Shown here: positions 37,535 to 45,712 of the stretch, piece by piece
How the letters are laid out: the number at the start of each line of letters is the position of its first letter
Position numbering within the stretch: the first letter of the stretch is position 1
Source: Gemmatimonadota bacterium
GTDB taxonomy: Bacteria; Gemmatimonadota; Gemmatimonadetes; Gemmatimonadales; Gemmatimonadaceae
Direction: 5' to 3'
Length of the DNA stretch: 64,000 bases
Assembly: GCA_016704465.1 (NCBI GenBank)
Contig: JADJAD010000006.1
Span: forward strand, 310,001 to 374,000
Made by a program: the position numbers and the translations under genes
The notes under the pieces: generated by a model
The model's database searches: none
What the model was told of the DNA's origin: nothing
The model's input: only the letters and a program-made list of their open reading frames with translations

Positions 37535-39313
37535 TCAGAACGGCCAGAAGACCGGAATGAGCAGCGTGGCAAGAATCCAGAAGATCAGGTTCAGTGGCGC
37601 GCCCACACGCATGAAATCGGCGAACTTGTAGTTGCCCGGGCCGAAGATCAACGTGTTGGTCTGATAGCCGACTGGCGTCATGAAGCTGGATGACGCCGCG
37701 AACGCGACCGCCATGAGCAGCGGCCGCGGACTGATCGCCATCGCCTCCGCGGTGGCTATCGCCACCGGTGCCAGCAGTACCGCAGTCGCGTTGTTCGACA
37801 TCGCCTCGGTGAGCAACGACGTGAGGAGATAGAACGCCGCCAACACCGCGAACGGGCCGAACACGCCGATCCAGTTGACCAGAAATCCCGACAGCAGGGC
37901 GGCCGCGCCCGTCTTTTCGAGCGCGACACCGAGCGTGAGCAGCCCCGCCAGCAGGAAGATCACCTTCCATTCAACGGCGTTGTATGCCTCCTCCAGCCTG
38001 ATGCACCCAGTCAGGATCATCAACACGCTCCCGGCCAACGCACTGACCAGGATCGACACCACGCCGAATGTCGCCGCGGCCACGACGCCGACCATGATGA
38101 GAAGCGCGGGGATGATCTTCTGCTTGCGGTAACGCGGCAGCGCCGGTTCGCTCACCAGCACGAAGTTCGAATCGCGCTGCAGCAACTCGATGCGGTCGTG
38201 GGGCATCTCCAGCAGCAACGCGTCGCCCGCGCCCAGGTGCATGTCGTGCAGCTTGTCATGCAGGAGCCGCCCGTGGTGGCGGATCGCCAGCACGATCGCC
38301 CCGAAACGCTCGGCAAACTGCACATCGCGCATGGACCTGCCCTCGAGCGTGGAGAACGGGGCGATGGCGACCTCCACCAGGCTGAGCGACGCGCGATCGG
38401 TCCCCGCGTCGGCCCACTTCGCCTTCGGAACGAGCGTGATCCCCTTGCGCTCCTGCATGGCAGCGATGCTCTCCACGCTCGTCAGGCTCCGCAGCTGATC
38501 GCCGGCCTGGAGCACGGTATCCGGCGACGGCCGCGTCGTGCGCACGCCGTTCCGGATGAGATCGAGCACCTCGATGTCCAGCTCCTTCACGATCGGCGAT
38601 TCAGCGAGCCGCGTGCCGACTGATGCGGCCGTCTCGCCGAGGATGATGTCCACCAGATACTCGCCCATCCGGTACTGCTCCGTGAGATCCGTCTCCAGGC
38701 GCCGCTCGGGAATGAGCCGCACGCCCACCGCCAGCATATAGACGACCCCCGCGGCGAAGAAGATCAGGCCGAGGGACGACATCTCGAACATCCCGATGGG
38801 GGGCTGACCGTGCTGCTCCGCGATGGAGCTCACCAGCAGGTTCGTGGATGTGCCGATGACCGTGCATACCCCGCCGAACATGGAGGCGAAGGAGAGCGGC
38901 ATCAGCAGCTTCGAGGGGCTGACCTTCACCATCCGTGCAAACCCGATGACCACGGGCAGGAAGATGGCCACCGCGGCCGTGTTATTGACGAACGCCGAGA
39001 TCGTGCCGATTCCCATCATGACGACCAGGAGCGCCACCCACTCGCTGCGACGCCCGACCGACAGCAGGAGCCGACCGACGAAGTTCAGTGCCCCGCTCCT
39101 GAAGAGCGCGGCGCTCAGCATGAACATCGCTCCGACGGTCACGGTCGCCGGATTGCTGAACCCCGCCAGTGCCTCCTGCGGGGTCACCACGCCCGCAATC
39201 AGAAGCGACACCATGACAAGCATCGCGACCAGATCGGCGGGAAACCGATCGAGGGCGAACAGAACGATCGCGCCAACCAGCACCATCAGGACGAGGACCA
39301 TGTCGAGGGTCAT
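37535..39313 (-). CDS. SLC13/DASS-type anion transporter with two TrkA-C domains
   Basis: 592 aa. An N-terminal helix bundle (about 1-200; GFSNPATVTVGAMFMLSAAL, TISAFVNNTAAVAIFLPVV and GVCTVIGTSTNLLVSS are the hairpin-loop signatures) is followed by two regulatory TrkA-C (RCK-C) domains (about 215-385; RLAESPIVKELDIEVLDLIR, AGDQLRSL, GAGDALLLEMP). A second helix bundle (about 395-592; TEAMSNNATAVLLAPVAIA, PVGYQTNTLIFGPGNYKFAD) completes it. The paired NTA-type motifs are those that bind Na+ and anionic substrate. Likely a sodium-coupled carboxylate or sulfate uptake carrier. Complete. Confidence 0.9.
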   Translation of the reverse strand: MTLDMVLVLMVLVGAIVLFALDRFPADLVAMLVMVSLLIAGVVTPQEALAGFSNPATVTVGAMFMLSAALFRSGALNFVGRLLLSVGRRSEWVALLVVMMGIGTISAFVNNTAAVAIFLPVVIGFARMVKVSPSKLLMPLSFASMFGGVCTVIGTSTNLLVSSIAEQHGQPPIGMFEMSSLGLIFFAAGVVYMLAVGVRLIPERRLETDLTEQYRMGEYLVDIILGETAASVGTRLAESPIVKELDIEVLDLIRNGVRTTRPSPDTVLQAGDQLRSLTSVESIAAMQERKGITLVPKAKWADAGTDRASLSLVEVAIAPFSTLEGRSMRDVQFAERFGAIVLAIRHHGRLLHDKLHDMHLGAGDALLLEMPHDRIELLQRDSNFVLVSEPALPRYRKQKIIPALLIMVGVVAAATFGVVSILVSALAGSVLMILTGCIRLEEAYNAVEWKVIFLLAGLLTLGVALEKTGAAALLSGFLVNWIGVFGPFAVLAAFYLLTSLLTEAMSNNATAVLLAPVAIATAEAMAISPRPLLMAVAFAASSSFMTPVGYQTNTLIFGPGNYKFADFMRVGAPLNLIFWILATLLIPVFWPF

Positions 39314-39421
39314 CTCGTTCTCCGGGGACGCAGCTGGCGGATCAGTCTATCAAGCGCCGGGCTGGCCCAAGCCACGCGCCAGCCGGCTGAGTCGGCGGGC
39401 GCCTGCCGCCGGAGCCGCGCT

Positions 39422-39578
39422 TCAGAGTTGGTTCGTGGGCACGAAGTTGCAGGCGCGGCGCCAGCGCTCGATGTGGAAGCGCGCATCGTTGAGGAACAAG
39501 CAGTCCTGCTGATGCAGGCATTTATCACGTCGGTGTCCGTTGAACGATTCGATGTGCGCGTTCTGAGATCATGAGATT
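39422..39578 (-). pseudogene. IS3-family transposase (OrfB) C-terminal relic
   Basis: The minus-strand reading AHIESFNGHRRDKCLHQQ, then FLNDARFHIERWRRACNF, then a stop matches the IS3 OrfB end (YIESFNGRLRDECLNEHW, LADARRKIEAWRxDYN) that carries the third catalytic acidic residue. A stop codon lies directly before it and the terminal RPHSSLG segment is lost. Nothing else of the element remains; the rest of 39314-39754 shows no gene. Confidence 0.7.
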
Positions 39579-39754
39579 CTCGCGCGTGCTTGCGTGCTCC
39601 AGATCTTCACTGCTCGTGATCAATAACCAACTAGCACGCATCGCCGCGAGTGAGGAGCCGGCGGCTCCAAGCGGTTAACTTTGGAAAGACCCCTCGCATC
39701 GCGTGTCTCGTGCGAGTCCCATCGCCATCGGTTTCTCCGTCCCTCCCCCCCCGC

Positions 39755-41374
39755 GTGACCCTCCTCTCGCTCGCCAACGTCAGCGTCTCCTTCGGCGCCA
39801 CCGAACTCTTCAAGAACGTCTCCTTCACCGCCGCCGATGGCGAGCGGTGGGGAATCATCGGCCGCAACGGTGCCGGCAAGTCGTCGATCTTCAACCTCAT
39901 CACCGGCGAGCTCAAGCCCACGACGGGGAGCGTTGCCCGCAAGCCGGGGCTCCGGCACGCGCTGCTCGACCAGCACCGCGCCTTCGAGGGTGCGACGACG
40001 GTCTGGGAGGCGGGGGCGGCGGCATGGCGCGAGGTCATCGCCCTCGAGAAGCGCATCGCCGAACAGGCCATCGAGCTGGGGGAGCTCGGCGATCGGGTGA
40101 CGGACGAGTACCTCGAGCGGTTCGGCGACGACCAGGAGCGCTTCGCTGACCTCGGGGGCTACATCTATCACGCCCGTGTCGACGCGGTGCTCCAGGGGCT
40201 GGGCTTCGACGCCGAGGAGTCCAAGACGCGCCCGGTGTCGACGCTCTCGGGCGGCGAGCGAGGGCGCGTGGGGCTGGCGGCGCAGCTCATTGCGCCGGCC
40301 GACCTGCTCCTGCTCGACGAACCCACCAACCACCTCGACCTCGATACGACCACGTGGCTGCAGGACTGGCTCAACGACGCCAACGAAACGGTCATCGTGG
40401 TGTCGCATGACCGTGCGTTCCTCGATGCGATCTGCACGCATATCCTGCACGTGGAAGCGCGCACGAGCGAGTGGTACAAGGGGAACTATAGCCAGTTTGT
40501 GCCGCAGCGCGCCGAGCGTCGCCTAACGCGGGAGCGCGAGATGGAGCGGCAGCGCGCGTACGTGAAGAAGGAGGAGGAGTACATCCGGCGCAACATCGCC
40601 GGCGTCAACTCCTTCCAGGCCAAGGGCAAGCGCAAGCGACTGGAGCGCCTGCCGCGACTCGCGCCGCCGCCGGGCGACCCTGCGACGATGACGCTCGAGT
40701 TCGATCCCGCAGAACGCGGCGGCGACCAGGTGATCGCGATCAAGGAGCTGCGCGTGGAGGTCCCAGGCCGCGTGCTGGTGGAGGACTTCACGGCGGTCCT
40801 GCGACGCAATGACTTTGTCGCTCTCGTCGGGCCCAACGGCGCAGGCAAGACGTCGTTCATCTCCACCATCATTGGCGATCGCGCACCGGCGGGTGGCGAG
40901 GCGCGCATCGGTGGGTCGATCACCCCCGCCTGGTTCCGGCAGGACCTCGCGGACCTTCCCCTCGACAAGACGCTGTCGGATGCGATCCAGGACCAGCGCC
41001 CGCTGTGGAACCGGGGCCAGGTACAGAACTGTCTCGGCGCCTTCGGCTTCAGCGGCGAGGAGGTGTTCCGCGAGATCTCGTCGCTCAGCGGTGGCGAGCG
41101 GGCGCGCGTGGCGCTCGCGCGCATGACGCTCTCGCGCGCCAATCTGCTGATCCTCGACGAGCCGACCAACCATCTCGACGTGGAGAATATCGAGGCGCTC
41201 GAGGATGCGCTCGAGGACTACGACGGCTCGGTGCTGCTGGTGAGTCACGACCGCGCCTTTTTGCGCGAGGTGGCGACGCGGGTGTGGGCGTTCGACGGGA
41301 CGCGCCTCACGGACTTTGATGGGCCGTTTGTGGAGTGGGAGGAGGATCGGGCACGGCGAGCGGGGAAGGTGTAG
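39755..41374 (+). CDS. ABC-F family ATPase (EttA/Uup-like)
   Basis: 539 aa from a GTG at 39755. There are two ABC ATPase domains in tandem: the first about 2-250 (Walker A GRNGAGKSS, signature LSGGERGRVGLA, Walker B LLLLDEPTNHLDLD), the second about 315-530 (GPNGAGKTS, SLSGGERARVALA, LILDEPTNHLDVEN). They are joined by the helical P-site interaction linker (about 245-315, VKKEEEYIRRNIAG, KGKRKRLERLPRL). No transmembrane helices. ABC-F proteins act on ribosomes (translation factors or antibiotic protection); which applies here cannot be decided from sequence alone. Decayed copies of parts of this gene lie around 29.1 and 31.8 kb. Contains one octamer (40521). Confidence 0.9.
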   Translation: MTLLSLANVSVSFGATELFKNVSFTAADGERWGIIGRNGAGKSSIFNLITGELKPTTGSVARKPGLRHALLDQHRAFEGATTVWEAGAAAWREVIALEKRIAEQAIELGELGDRVTDEYLERFGDDQERFADLGGYIYHARVDAVLQGLGFDAEESKTRPVSTLSGGERGRVGLAAQLIAPADLLLLDEPTNHLDLDTTTWLQDWLNDANETVIVVSHDRAFLDAICTHILHVEARTSEWYKGNYSQFVPQRAERRLTREREMERQRAYVKKEEEYIRRNIAGVNSFQAKGKRKRLERLPRLAPPPGDPATMTLEFDPAERGGDQVIAIKELRVEVPGRVLVEDFTAVLRRNDFVALVGPNGAGKTSFISTIIGDRAPAGGEARIGGSITPAWFRQDLADLPLDKTLSDAIQDQRPLWNRGQVQNCLGAFGFSGEEVFREISSLSGGERARVALARMTLSRANLLILDEPTNHLDVENIEALEDALEDYDGSVLLVSHDRAFLREVATRVWAFDGTRLTDFDGPFVEWEEDRARRAGKV

Positions 41375-41450
41375 AGCGTGCGCCGACGCTGCTCGCCAAT
41401 CAGCACGCGATAACCCGCACGACCTGGTCCCACACTTCACCTCCAAGCGC

Positions 41451-41984
41451 ATGATGTCACGCCGCCTTTCACCCATCGTCCTCGCCGTCGCCTTCGTCAT
41501 GGCGGCTGGGACAGCGTACTGGCTGTGGCGCTGGCAAAAGGTTGCGAGGTCGGTACCATCGATCCACGACATCACAACCGATACGCAGGACCCGCCACCG
41601 TTCGTCGCCATCCTGCCGCTGCGCGCCTCGGCGAGCAACAGCGCGGAATATGGCGGCGAGAGCATCGCCGTGTTGCAGCGTGCCGGCTATCCCGATCTCG
41701 GCCCGGCCACACTCGCGGAGCCGGCGGGCGCTGCCTTCAATCGTGCACTCACAGCGGCGCGCGAGATGGGGTGGGAAATCGTGGCCGCGGACTCCGGCGA
41801 TGGACGCATCGAAGCCATCGCGACGACCCGATGGTTGCGCTTCAAGGACGATGTCGTCGTGCGCGTGCGCGACACCGAGCACGGCAGTCGGGTTGACGTA
41901 CGATCCGTGTCACGCATTGGGCGAAGCGACCTGGGCACGAATGCGGCTCGCATCCGGGCGTTCCTCGCGCGCCTGCAGTCCTGA
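41451..41984 (+). CDS. DUF1499 family membrane-anchored protein
   Basis: 177 aa with one N-terminal transmembrane helix (IVLAVAFVMAAGTAYWLWRW). The rest matches DUF1499: VPSIHDITTDTQDPPPF, YPDLGPATLAEPAGAAFNRA, GWEIVAADSGDGRIEAIATT, GFKDDV-like (RFKDDVVVRVR) and GSRVDVRSVSRIGRSDLGTN. The motif GRSDLGxNAxRI is characteristic. The family is conserved but uncharacterised. Two adjacent ATGs (41451 and 41454) could both start it. It is 76 bases downstream of the ABC-F gene, possibly co-transcribed. Confidence 0.85.
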   Translation: MMSRRLSPIVLAVAFVMAAGTAYWLWRWQKVARSVPSIHDITTDTQDPPPFVAILPLRASASNSAEYGGESIAVLQRAGYPDLGPATLAEPAGAAFNRALTAAREMGWEIVAADSGDGRIEAIATTRWLRFKDDVVVRVRDTEHGSRVDVRSVSRIGRSDLGTNAARIRAFLARLQS

Positions 41985-42041
41985 GCTCGCGCGCTGAGTC
42001 ACGACGGCGGACCAGCTGGTGAGCGCCATGCGCCGAACGGT

Positions 42042-42057
42042 CGCTCGACGTCGAGCG
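42042..42057. promoter_or_regulatory. 16-bp perfect palindrome upstream of esterase gene
   Basis: CGCTCGAC / GTCGAGCG with no spacer, about 70 bases upstream of the esterase start at 42126 and in the only intergenic gap between it and DUF1499. It could be an operator for a dimeric regulator. In GC-rich DNA a chance palindrome of this size is uncommon but possible. Confidence 0.3.
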
Positions 42058-42125
42058 CTTTCCTCGTCGCCTTCGTAGCTTCCCCACGCATTACGGCTCG
42101 TCATCCGACCCCGCGCGATCGCCCT

Positions 42126-43847
42126 ATGCAACCGCTGCGTCTCCGATTCGTCCGCGCTGTCTCGTGCGTCCAGCACTGTGTGCTCGCCACGGTCGCCCTG
42201 CTCTCGGCTCTCGCGGCCGTGCCAATCGTAGGCCAGGCCCAGGTATTCCGCCTGTCCTATCCGACCGGCCGCGAGGCCGGCCCGGTCACGGGACGCGCGT
42301 TCCTCTTCGTCGCGCGCACGGATGCGCGTGAGCCCCGCCTGCAATCGGGGGCGTCGCGAGGGAGTGAACCGTTCTTCGGCGTCGACGTCGAGGCGCTCAC
42401 GCCGGGTACGACGATCACCATCGATCCCTCGGTGCCCGGATTTCCCGTGGCATCGCTGCGGCAACTCCCTGCCGGCGAGTACTTCGTGCAGGGGTTGTTC
42501 CTTCCCTACACGAAGTTTGCCCGTGCCGATGGGCACACGATCTGGGCGCACATGGATGCGGGCGAAGGGCAGCGCTTCAACAACGCCCCCGGCTCGCTGG
42601 TGAGCGAGGTGCGCAAGGTGCGCATCGCACCTGGCTCGAGCGACGTGGTGACGCTGGCGCTCGACCGCGTGCTGCCGCCGGTCGCGACGATCGACGACAC
42701 GCCGTGGGTCAAGCGCCTCCGCATGACGTCGACACTGGCCAGCGCCTTCTGGAATCATCCGATGCCGTTGGGCGCGGTCGTGCTGCTGCCGAAGGGATAT
42801 GCGGAGAACCCGGGCCGGCGCTACCCGGTCGTCTACACGGTCGGGCACTACAGCGAGCGTCCGTCGTTCGGCTTCACCTTCGACGGATGCGAGACCACCG
42901 AGTCGGCGGAGGCGCGCGCGGCGCGCGTGTCGCGTTCGGCGCGCGAACCGGGGTGCGAATTCCAGCAGGCGTGGACGTCGGGGGCGGTGCCGGAGTTCAT
43001 CGCGGTGTTCATCCAGCACACGACGCCGTTCTACGATGACAGCTACGTGCTCGACTCGGAGAACAACGGTCCATTCGGCTCGGCGATCACCCGCGAGCTG
43101 ATCCCCGAGATCGACCGGCGCTTTCGTACGATCGCCGCCCCGTACGCCCGCGTGTTGACCGGTGGCTCGACCGGCGGATGGGACGTGCTGGCGCTGCAGG
43201 TGCACTATCCCGATGTCTTCGGCGGCGCCTGGTCGCTGTATCCCGACCAGCTCGACTTCCGCAACTACCAGTTCGGCAACATCTACGCGGATTCCAACGC
43301 CTACTTCACGACGAACGGCTCGTGGCTCCCGCGCGAGATCCCGGCGAACCGCAGCGTCGAGGGGCTGACGGAGCTGACGATGCGCGAGGAGAACCAGGCC
43401 GAGGCGGTCATCGCCTCGAAGGGGCGCTCGGGGGGACAATGGGACGGCTGGCAGGCGGCGTGGGCCCCCGTCGGGGCCGATGGCTACCCTCAGCCGCTGT
43501 GGGACAAGCAGACCGGGACGATCGATCGCCGGGTCGCCGAATCGATGCGGGCGCGCGGGTATGACCTGCGCGACTACCTGGAGCGCAACTGGAGCACAGT
43601 GGGGCCGCGGCTGGTGGGCAAGCTGCACGTAGCGGTTGGCGACATGGACAACTACTTCCTCAACCTCGGCGTGTATCGGTTCGAAACCTTCCTCGAAGGA
43701 ACAAAGGCGCCGGGGAAGGGACCATACTATGCCGGGACGGTGGAGTACGGCCGCCCCCTCAAGCCGCACGGCTGGCAGCCGTGGACCAACCAGGAGCTGC
43801 TGCGACTGATGGCGGCGCACATCGAACGGAACGCCACGCGGCCGTAG
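42126..43847 (+). CDS. Secreted enterochelin-esterase-like hydrolase (paralogue)
   Basis: 573 aa with a signal peptide (LATVALLSALAAVPIVGQAQ). Same architecture as the esterase at 17898: a beta-sandwich (about 35-190; FRLSYPTGREAGPVTGRAFL, FARADGHTIWAHMD) and an alpha/beta-hydrolase domain with nucleophile elbow GGSTGGWD (Ser348). Shared blocks include GAVVLLPKGYAENPG, PFYDDSYVLDSENNGPFG, GPYYAG-xxEYGRP and HGWQPWTNQELLR. The two copies are clearly diverged and not a recent duplication. Neighbours differ, and this copy lacks a DUF2891 partner. Predicted exported ester hydrolase of unknown substrate. Confidence 0.82.
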   Translation: MQPLRLRFVRAVSCVQHCVLATVALLSALAAVPIVGQAQVFRLSYPTGREAGPVTGRAFLFVARTDAREPRLQSGASRGSEPFFGVDVEALTPGTTITIDPSVPGFPVASLRQLPAGEYFVQGLFLPYTKFARADGHTIWAHMDAGEGQRFNNAPGSLVSEVRKVRIAPGSSDVVTLALDRVLPPVATIDDTPWVKRLRMTSTLASAFWNHPMPLGAVVLLPKGYAENPGRRYPVVYTVGHYSERPSFGFTFDGCETTESAEARAARVSRSAREPGCEFQQAWTSGAVPEFIAVFIQHTTPFYDDSYVLDSENNGPFGSAITRELIPEIDRRFRTIAAPYARVLTGGSTGGWDVLALQVHYPDVFGGAWSLYPDQLDFRNYQFGNIYADSNAYFTTNGSWLPREIPANRSVEGLTELTMREENQAEAVIASKGRSGGQWDGWQAAWAPVGADGYPQPLWDKQTGTIDRRVAESMRARGYDLRDYLERNWSTVGPRLVGKLHVAVGDMDNYFLNLGVYRFETFLEGTKAPGKGPYYAGTVEYGRPLKPHGWQPWTNQELLRLMAAHIERNATRP

Positions 43848-44071
43848 GCGGCGACGGCGTGAAGCGGTGGCCGTGACGCGCGCCGCAGAATCGGGTCGCT
43901 CAGCGGTGGCGCGCGTGCACGCGTGACGCTCGTGCCAACCCGTGTCGTTCCCAATCAGCACCCGATGCTCCTCGAGTCGACCGAGCACTCACTTGCTTGT
44001 GCGAGCCTGGGGCCGCACTCTACTCCCCTCGCCCACAGTCGGCGATGCGCCCCCCGCACCAAGAGCAGGCA

Positions 44072-44479
44072 ATGGCGAGAATCACCGGCATCGGCGGCGT
44101 CTTCCTCAAGTGCAACGGGAGCAGCAAGGCGCTCGCCGCCTGGTACCAGCAGCACCTCGGCATGACGCTCGAATCCTTCGGCGGCGCCGTCCTCAGGTGG
44201 CCGGACGACCACGCCGAGGACAAGGGACTCACCGTGTGGCACCTCGCGGAGAAGGACAGCAAGTGGTTCAGCCCCAGCGAATCCTCCTTCATGATCAACT
44301 ACCGCGTCGACAACCTCGGCGAGCTGCTCGACCAGCTGCGGGCGGGCGGCATAGAGGTGGTGAGCGGCCCGGAATCGCACGAGAACGGCAAGTTCGCCTG
44401 GATCATGGACCCGGACGGGAACAAGGTCGAGTTGTGGGAACCGATGCTCTGGGACGACAAGAACAAGGAAGCCTCATGA
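44072..44479 (+). CDS. VOC/glyoxalase-fold protein
   Basis: 135 aa. Two beta-alpha-beta-beta-beta modules: GIGGVFLKCNGSSKALAAWY then HLGMTLESFGGAVL, and NYRVDNLGELLDQLRAGGIE then PDGNKVELWEP. The terminal DPDGNKVELWE is the classic vicinal-oxygen-chelate ending and supplies the metal Glu. The N-terminal position usually held by a His is not obvious (VFLKC), so activity is uncertain. It is in a two-gene operon with the DUF2200 gene, ATGA overlap at 44476. Confidence 0.85.
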   Translation: MARITGIGGVFLKCNGSSKALAAWYQQHLGMTLESFGGAVLRWPDDHAEDKGLTVWHLAEKDSKWFSPSESSFMINYRVDNLGELLDQLRAGGIEVVSGPESHENGKFAWIMDPDGNKVELWEPMLWDDKNKEAS

Positions 44480-44841
44480 GCGATACCAGCCACCACGACG
44501 ATCGCATTGCCCGTATGTCCTTCGCCTCGGTGTATCCGCACTATGTCACCAAGGTGGAAAAGAAGGGGCGGACGAAGGCGGAGCTGCACCAGGTGATCGA
44601 GTGGCTGACCGGCTACCCTGAGGCTCGCCAGCAGCAACTCATCACGGCGAAGGTGACGTTCGAGGAGTTCTTCGGGCGTGCCACGTTGAACCCGCATGCG
44701 CACCTGATCACCGGGGCCATCTGCGGCTATCGCGTGGAGGAAATCGAGAATCCACTCACGCAGCAGGTCCGGTACCTGGACAAGCTGGTGGACGAACTGG
44801 CGAAAGGTCGGAAGATGGAGAAGATCCTGCGGGCTGGCTGA
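44476..44841 (+). CDS. DUF2200 family protein
   Basis: 121 aa. DRIARMSFASVYPHYVTKVEKK, then AELHQVIEWLTGY, the FFGRATLNPHAHLITGAICG core and YRVEEIENPLTQQVRYLDKL are the hallmarks of DUF2200, a small cytoplasmic YdhG/MmcQ-like helical family without a proven activity. The start codon overlaps the VOC stop codon, so it is translationally coupled to that gene. Length and conserved residues are complete. Confidence 0.9.
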   Translation: MSDTSHHDDRIARMSFASVYPHYVTKVEKKGRTKAELHQVIEWLTGYPEARQQQLITAKVTFEEFFGRATLNPHAHLITGAICGYRVEEIENPLTQQVRYLDKLVDELAKGRKMEKILRAG

Positions 44842-45017
44842 CGCGCCGTGGGTCTTCAGGGCTGTGGATGTGCTCGGCTGGATTCGTTACCCGCGCGTGG
44901 CGGTGTAGGTCGGAATCAGCCGGGCACAGGGGTTAAGTTGGGTGTCGGCCTCAGTTTGTCGCTGCGCCGCCGCCCGCTTTGCATACAGCCTCGGCTTTCT
45001 CCGTTCCCGCCCCCGTC

Positions 45018-45704
45018 ATGACTGTTCGTTTCGGCCTGCTCTCCCTGTGCTTGGTGGTTTCCGCCGCCGTGTTGTTTTCTGCTGCCTCTGGCTCGGCCGC
45101 GGCTGTGTCGACGCTGTCCGCGAGTGACGGGGCCGTGAGCACTACCGCGCACACGGCAGACCCCGATGTCGTGTACGACGACGCCGGCCTCTCCGGGATC
45201 ATCGCACGAGAGGTCTTCGAGGCGGCATACGAGAGCGTCGCGGCGCACGGACTCGAGCTGACGCACGGCACGCTCGCCATCGCCGACATGAGCCAACCGA
45301 GCACGGCGCAGCGCCTGGTGCTCGTGGACCTGAAGTCGCGCGAACTGCTGCTCCGCACCTGGGTCGCGCACGGTTCGGGCTCCGGCGGACTGATGGCCGA
45401 GCGCTTCAGCAACCGGAATGGCTCACACGCCACGAGCCTTGGGTTGTACCGCGTGGGCTCGCAGATCGTGAGCCCCAAGCACGGGGCCGCGCTGCTGCTC
45501 CACGGGCTGGACAAGGGCCTGAACGACCTGGCACGTCCGCGCGAAGTGATCATCCATGGAGCCGACTACGTGAGCAAGAAGTTCATCGCGCGGACTGGGC
45601 GATTGGGACGCAGCTGGGGTTGCCCAGCCGTACCGCGCGCCCAGATGACGCGTGTAATCGCAGCGCTCGAGGGCGACGGGCTGCTCTACGTGTACGGCAC
45701 CTGA
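45018..45704 (+). CDS. Murein L,D-transpeptidase catalytic-domain protein (YkuD_2-like)
   Basis: 228 aa with a signal peptide (LLSLCLVVSAAVLFSAASG). The mature region has YDDAGLSGIIAREVFEAAY, LAIADMSQPSTAQRLVLVDL, the HGSGSGGLMAERFSNRNGS-type loop and the catalytic block HGADYV followed about 16 residues later by SWGCPAV. That corresponds to the His-Gly and Ser-x-Gly-Cys elements of cysteine L,D-transpeptidases. Predicted to remodel or cross-link peptidoglycan outside the membrane. The next gene is also an L,D-transpeptidase, starting only a few bases downstream, so they probably form one unit. Confidence 0.85.
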   Translation: MTVRFGLLSLCLVVSAAVLFSAASGSAAAVSTLSASDGAVSTTAHTADPDVVYDDAGLSGIIAREVFEAAYESVAAHGLELTHGTLAIADMSQPSTAQRLVLVDLKSRELLLRTWVAHGSGSGGLMAERFSNRNGSHATSLGLYRVGSQIVSPKHGAALLLHGLDKGLNDLARPREVIIHGADYVSKKFIARTGRLGRSWGCPAVPRAQMTRVIAALEGDGLLYVYGT

Positions 45705-45712
45705 GGCGGCAT

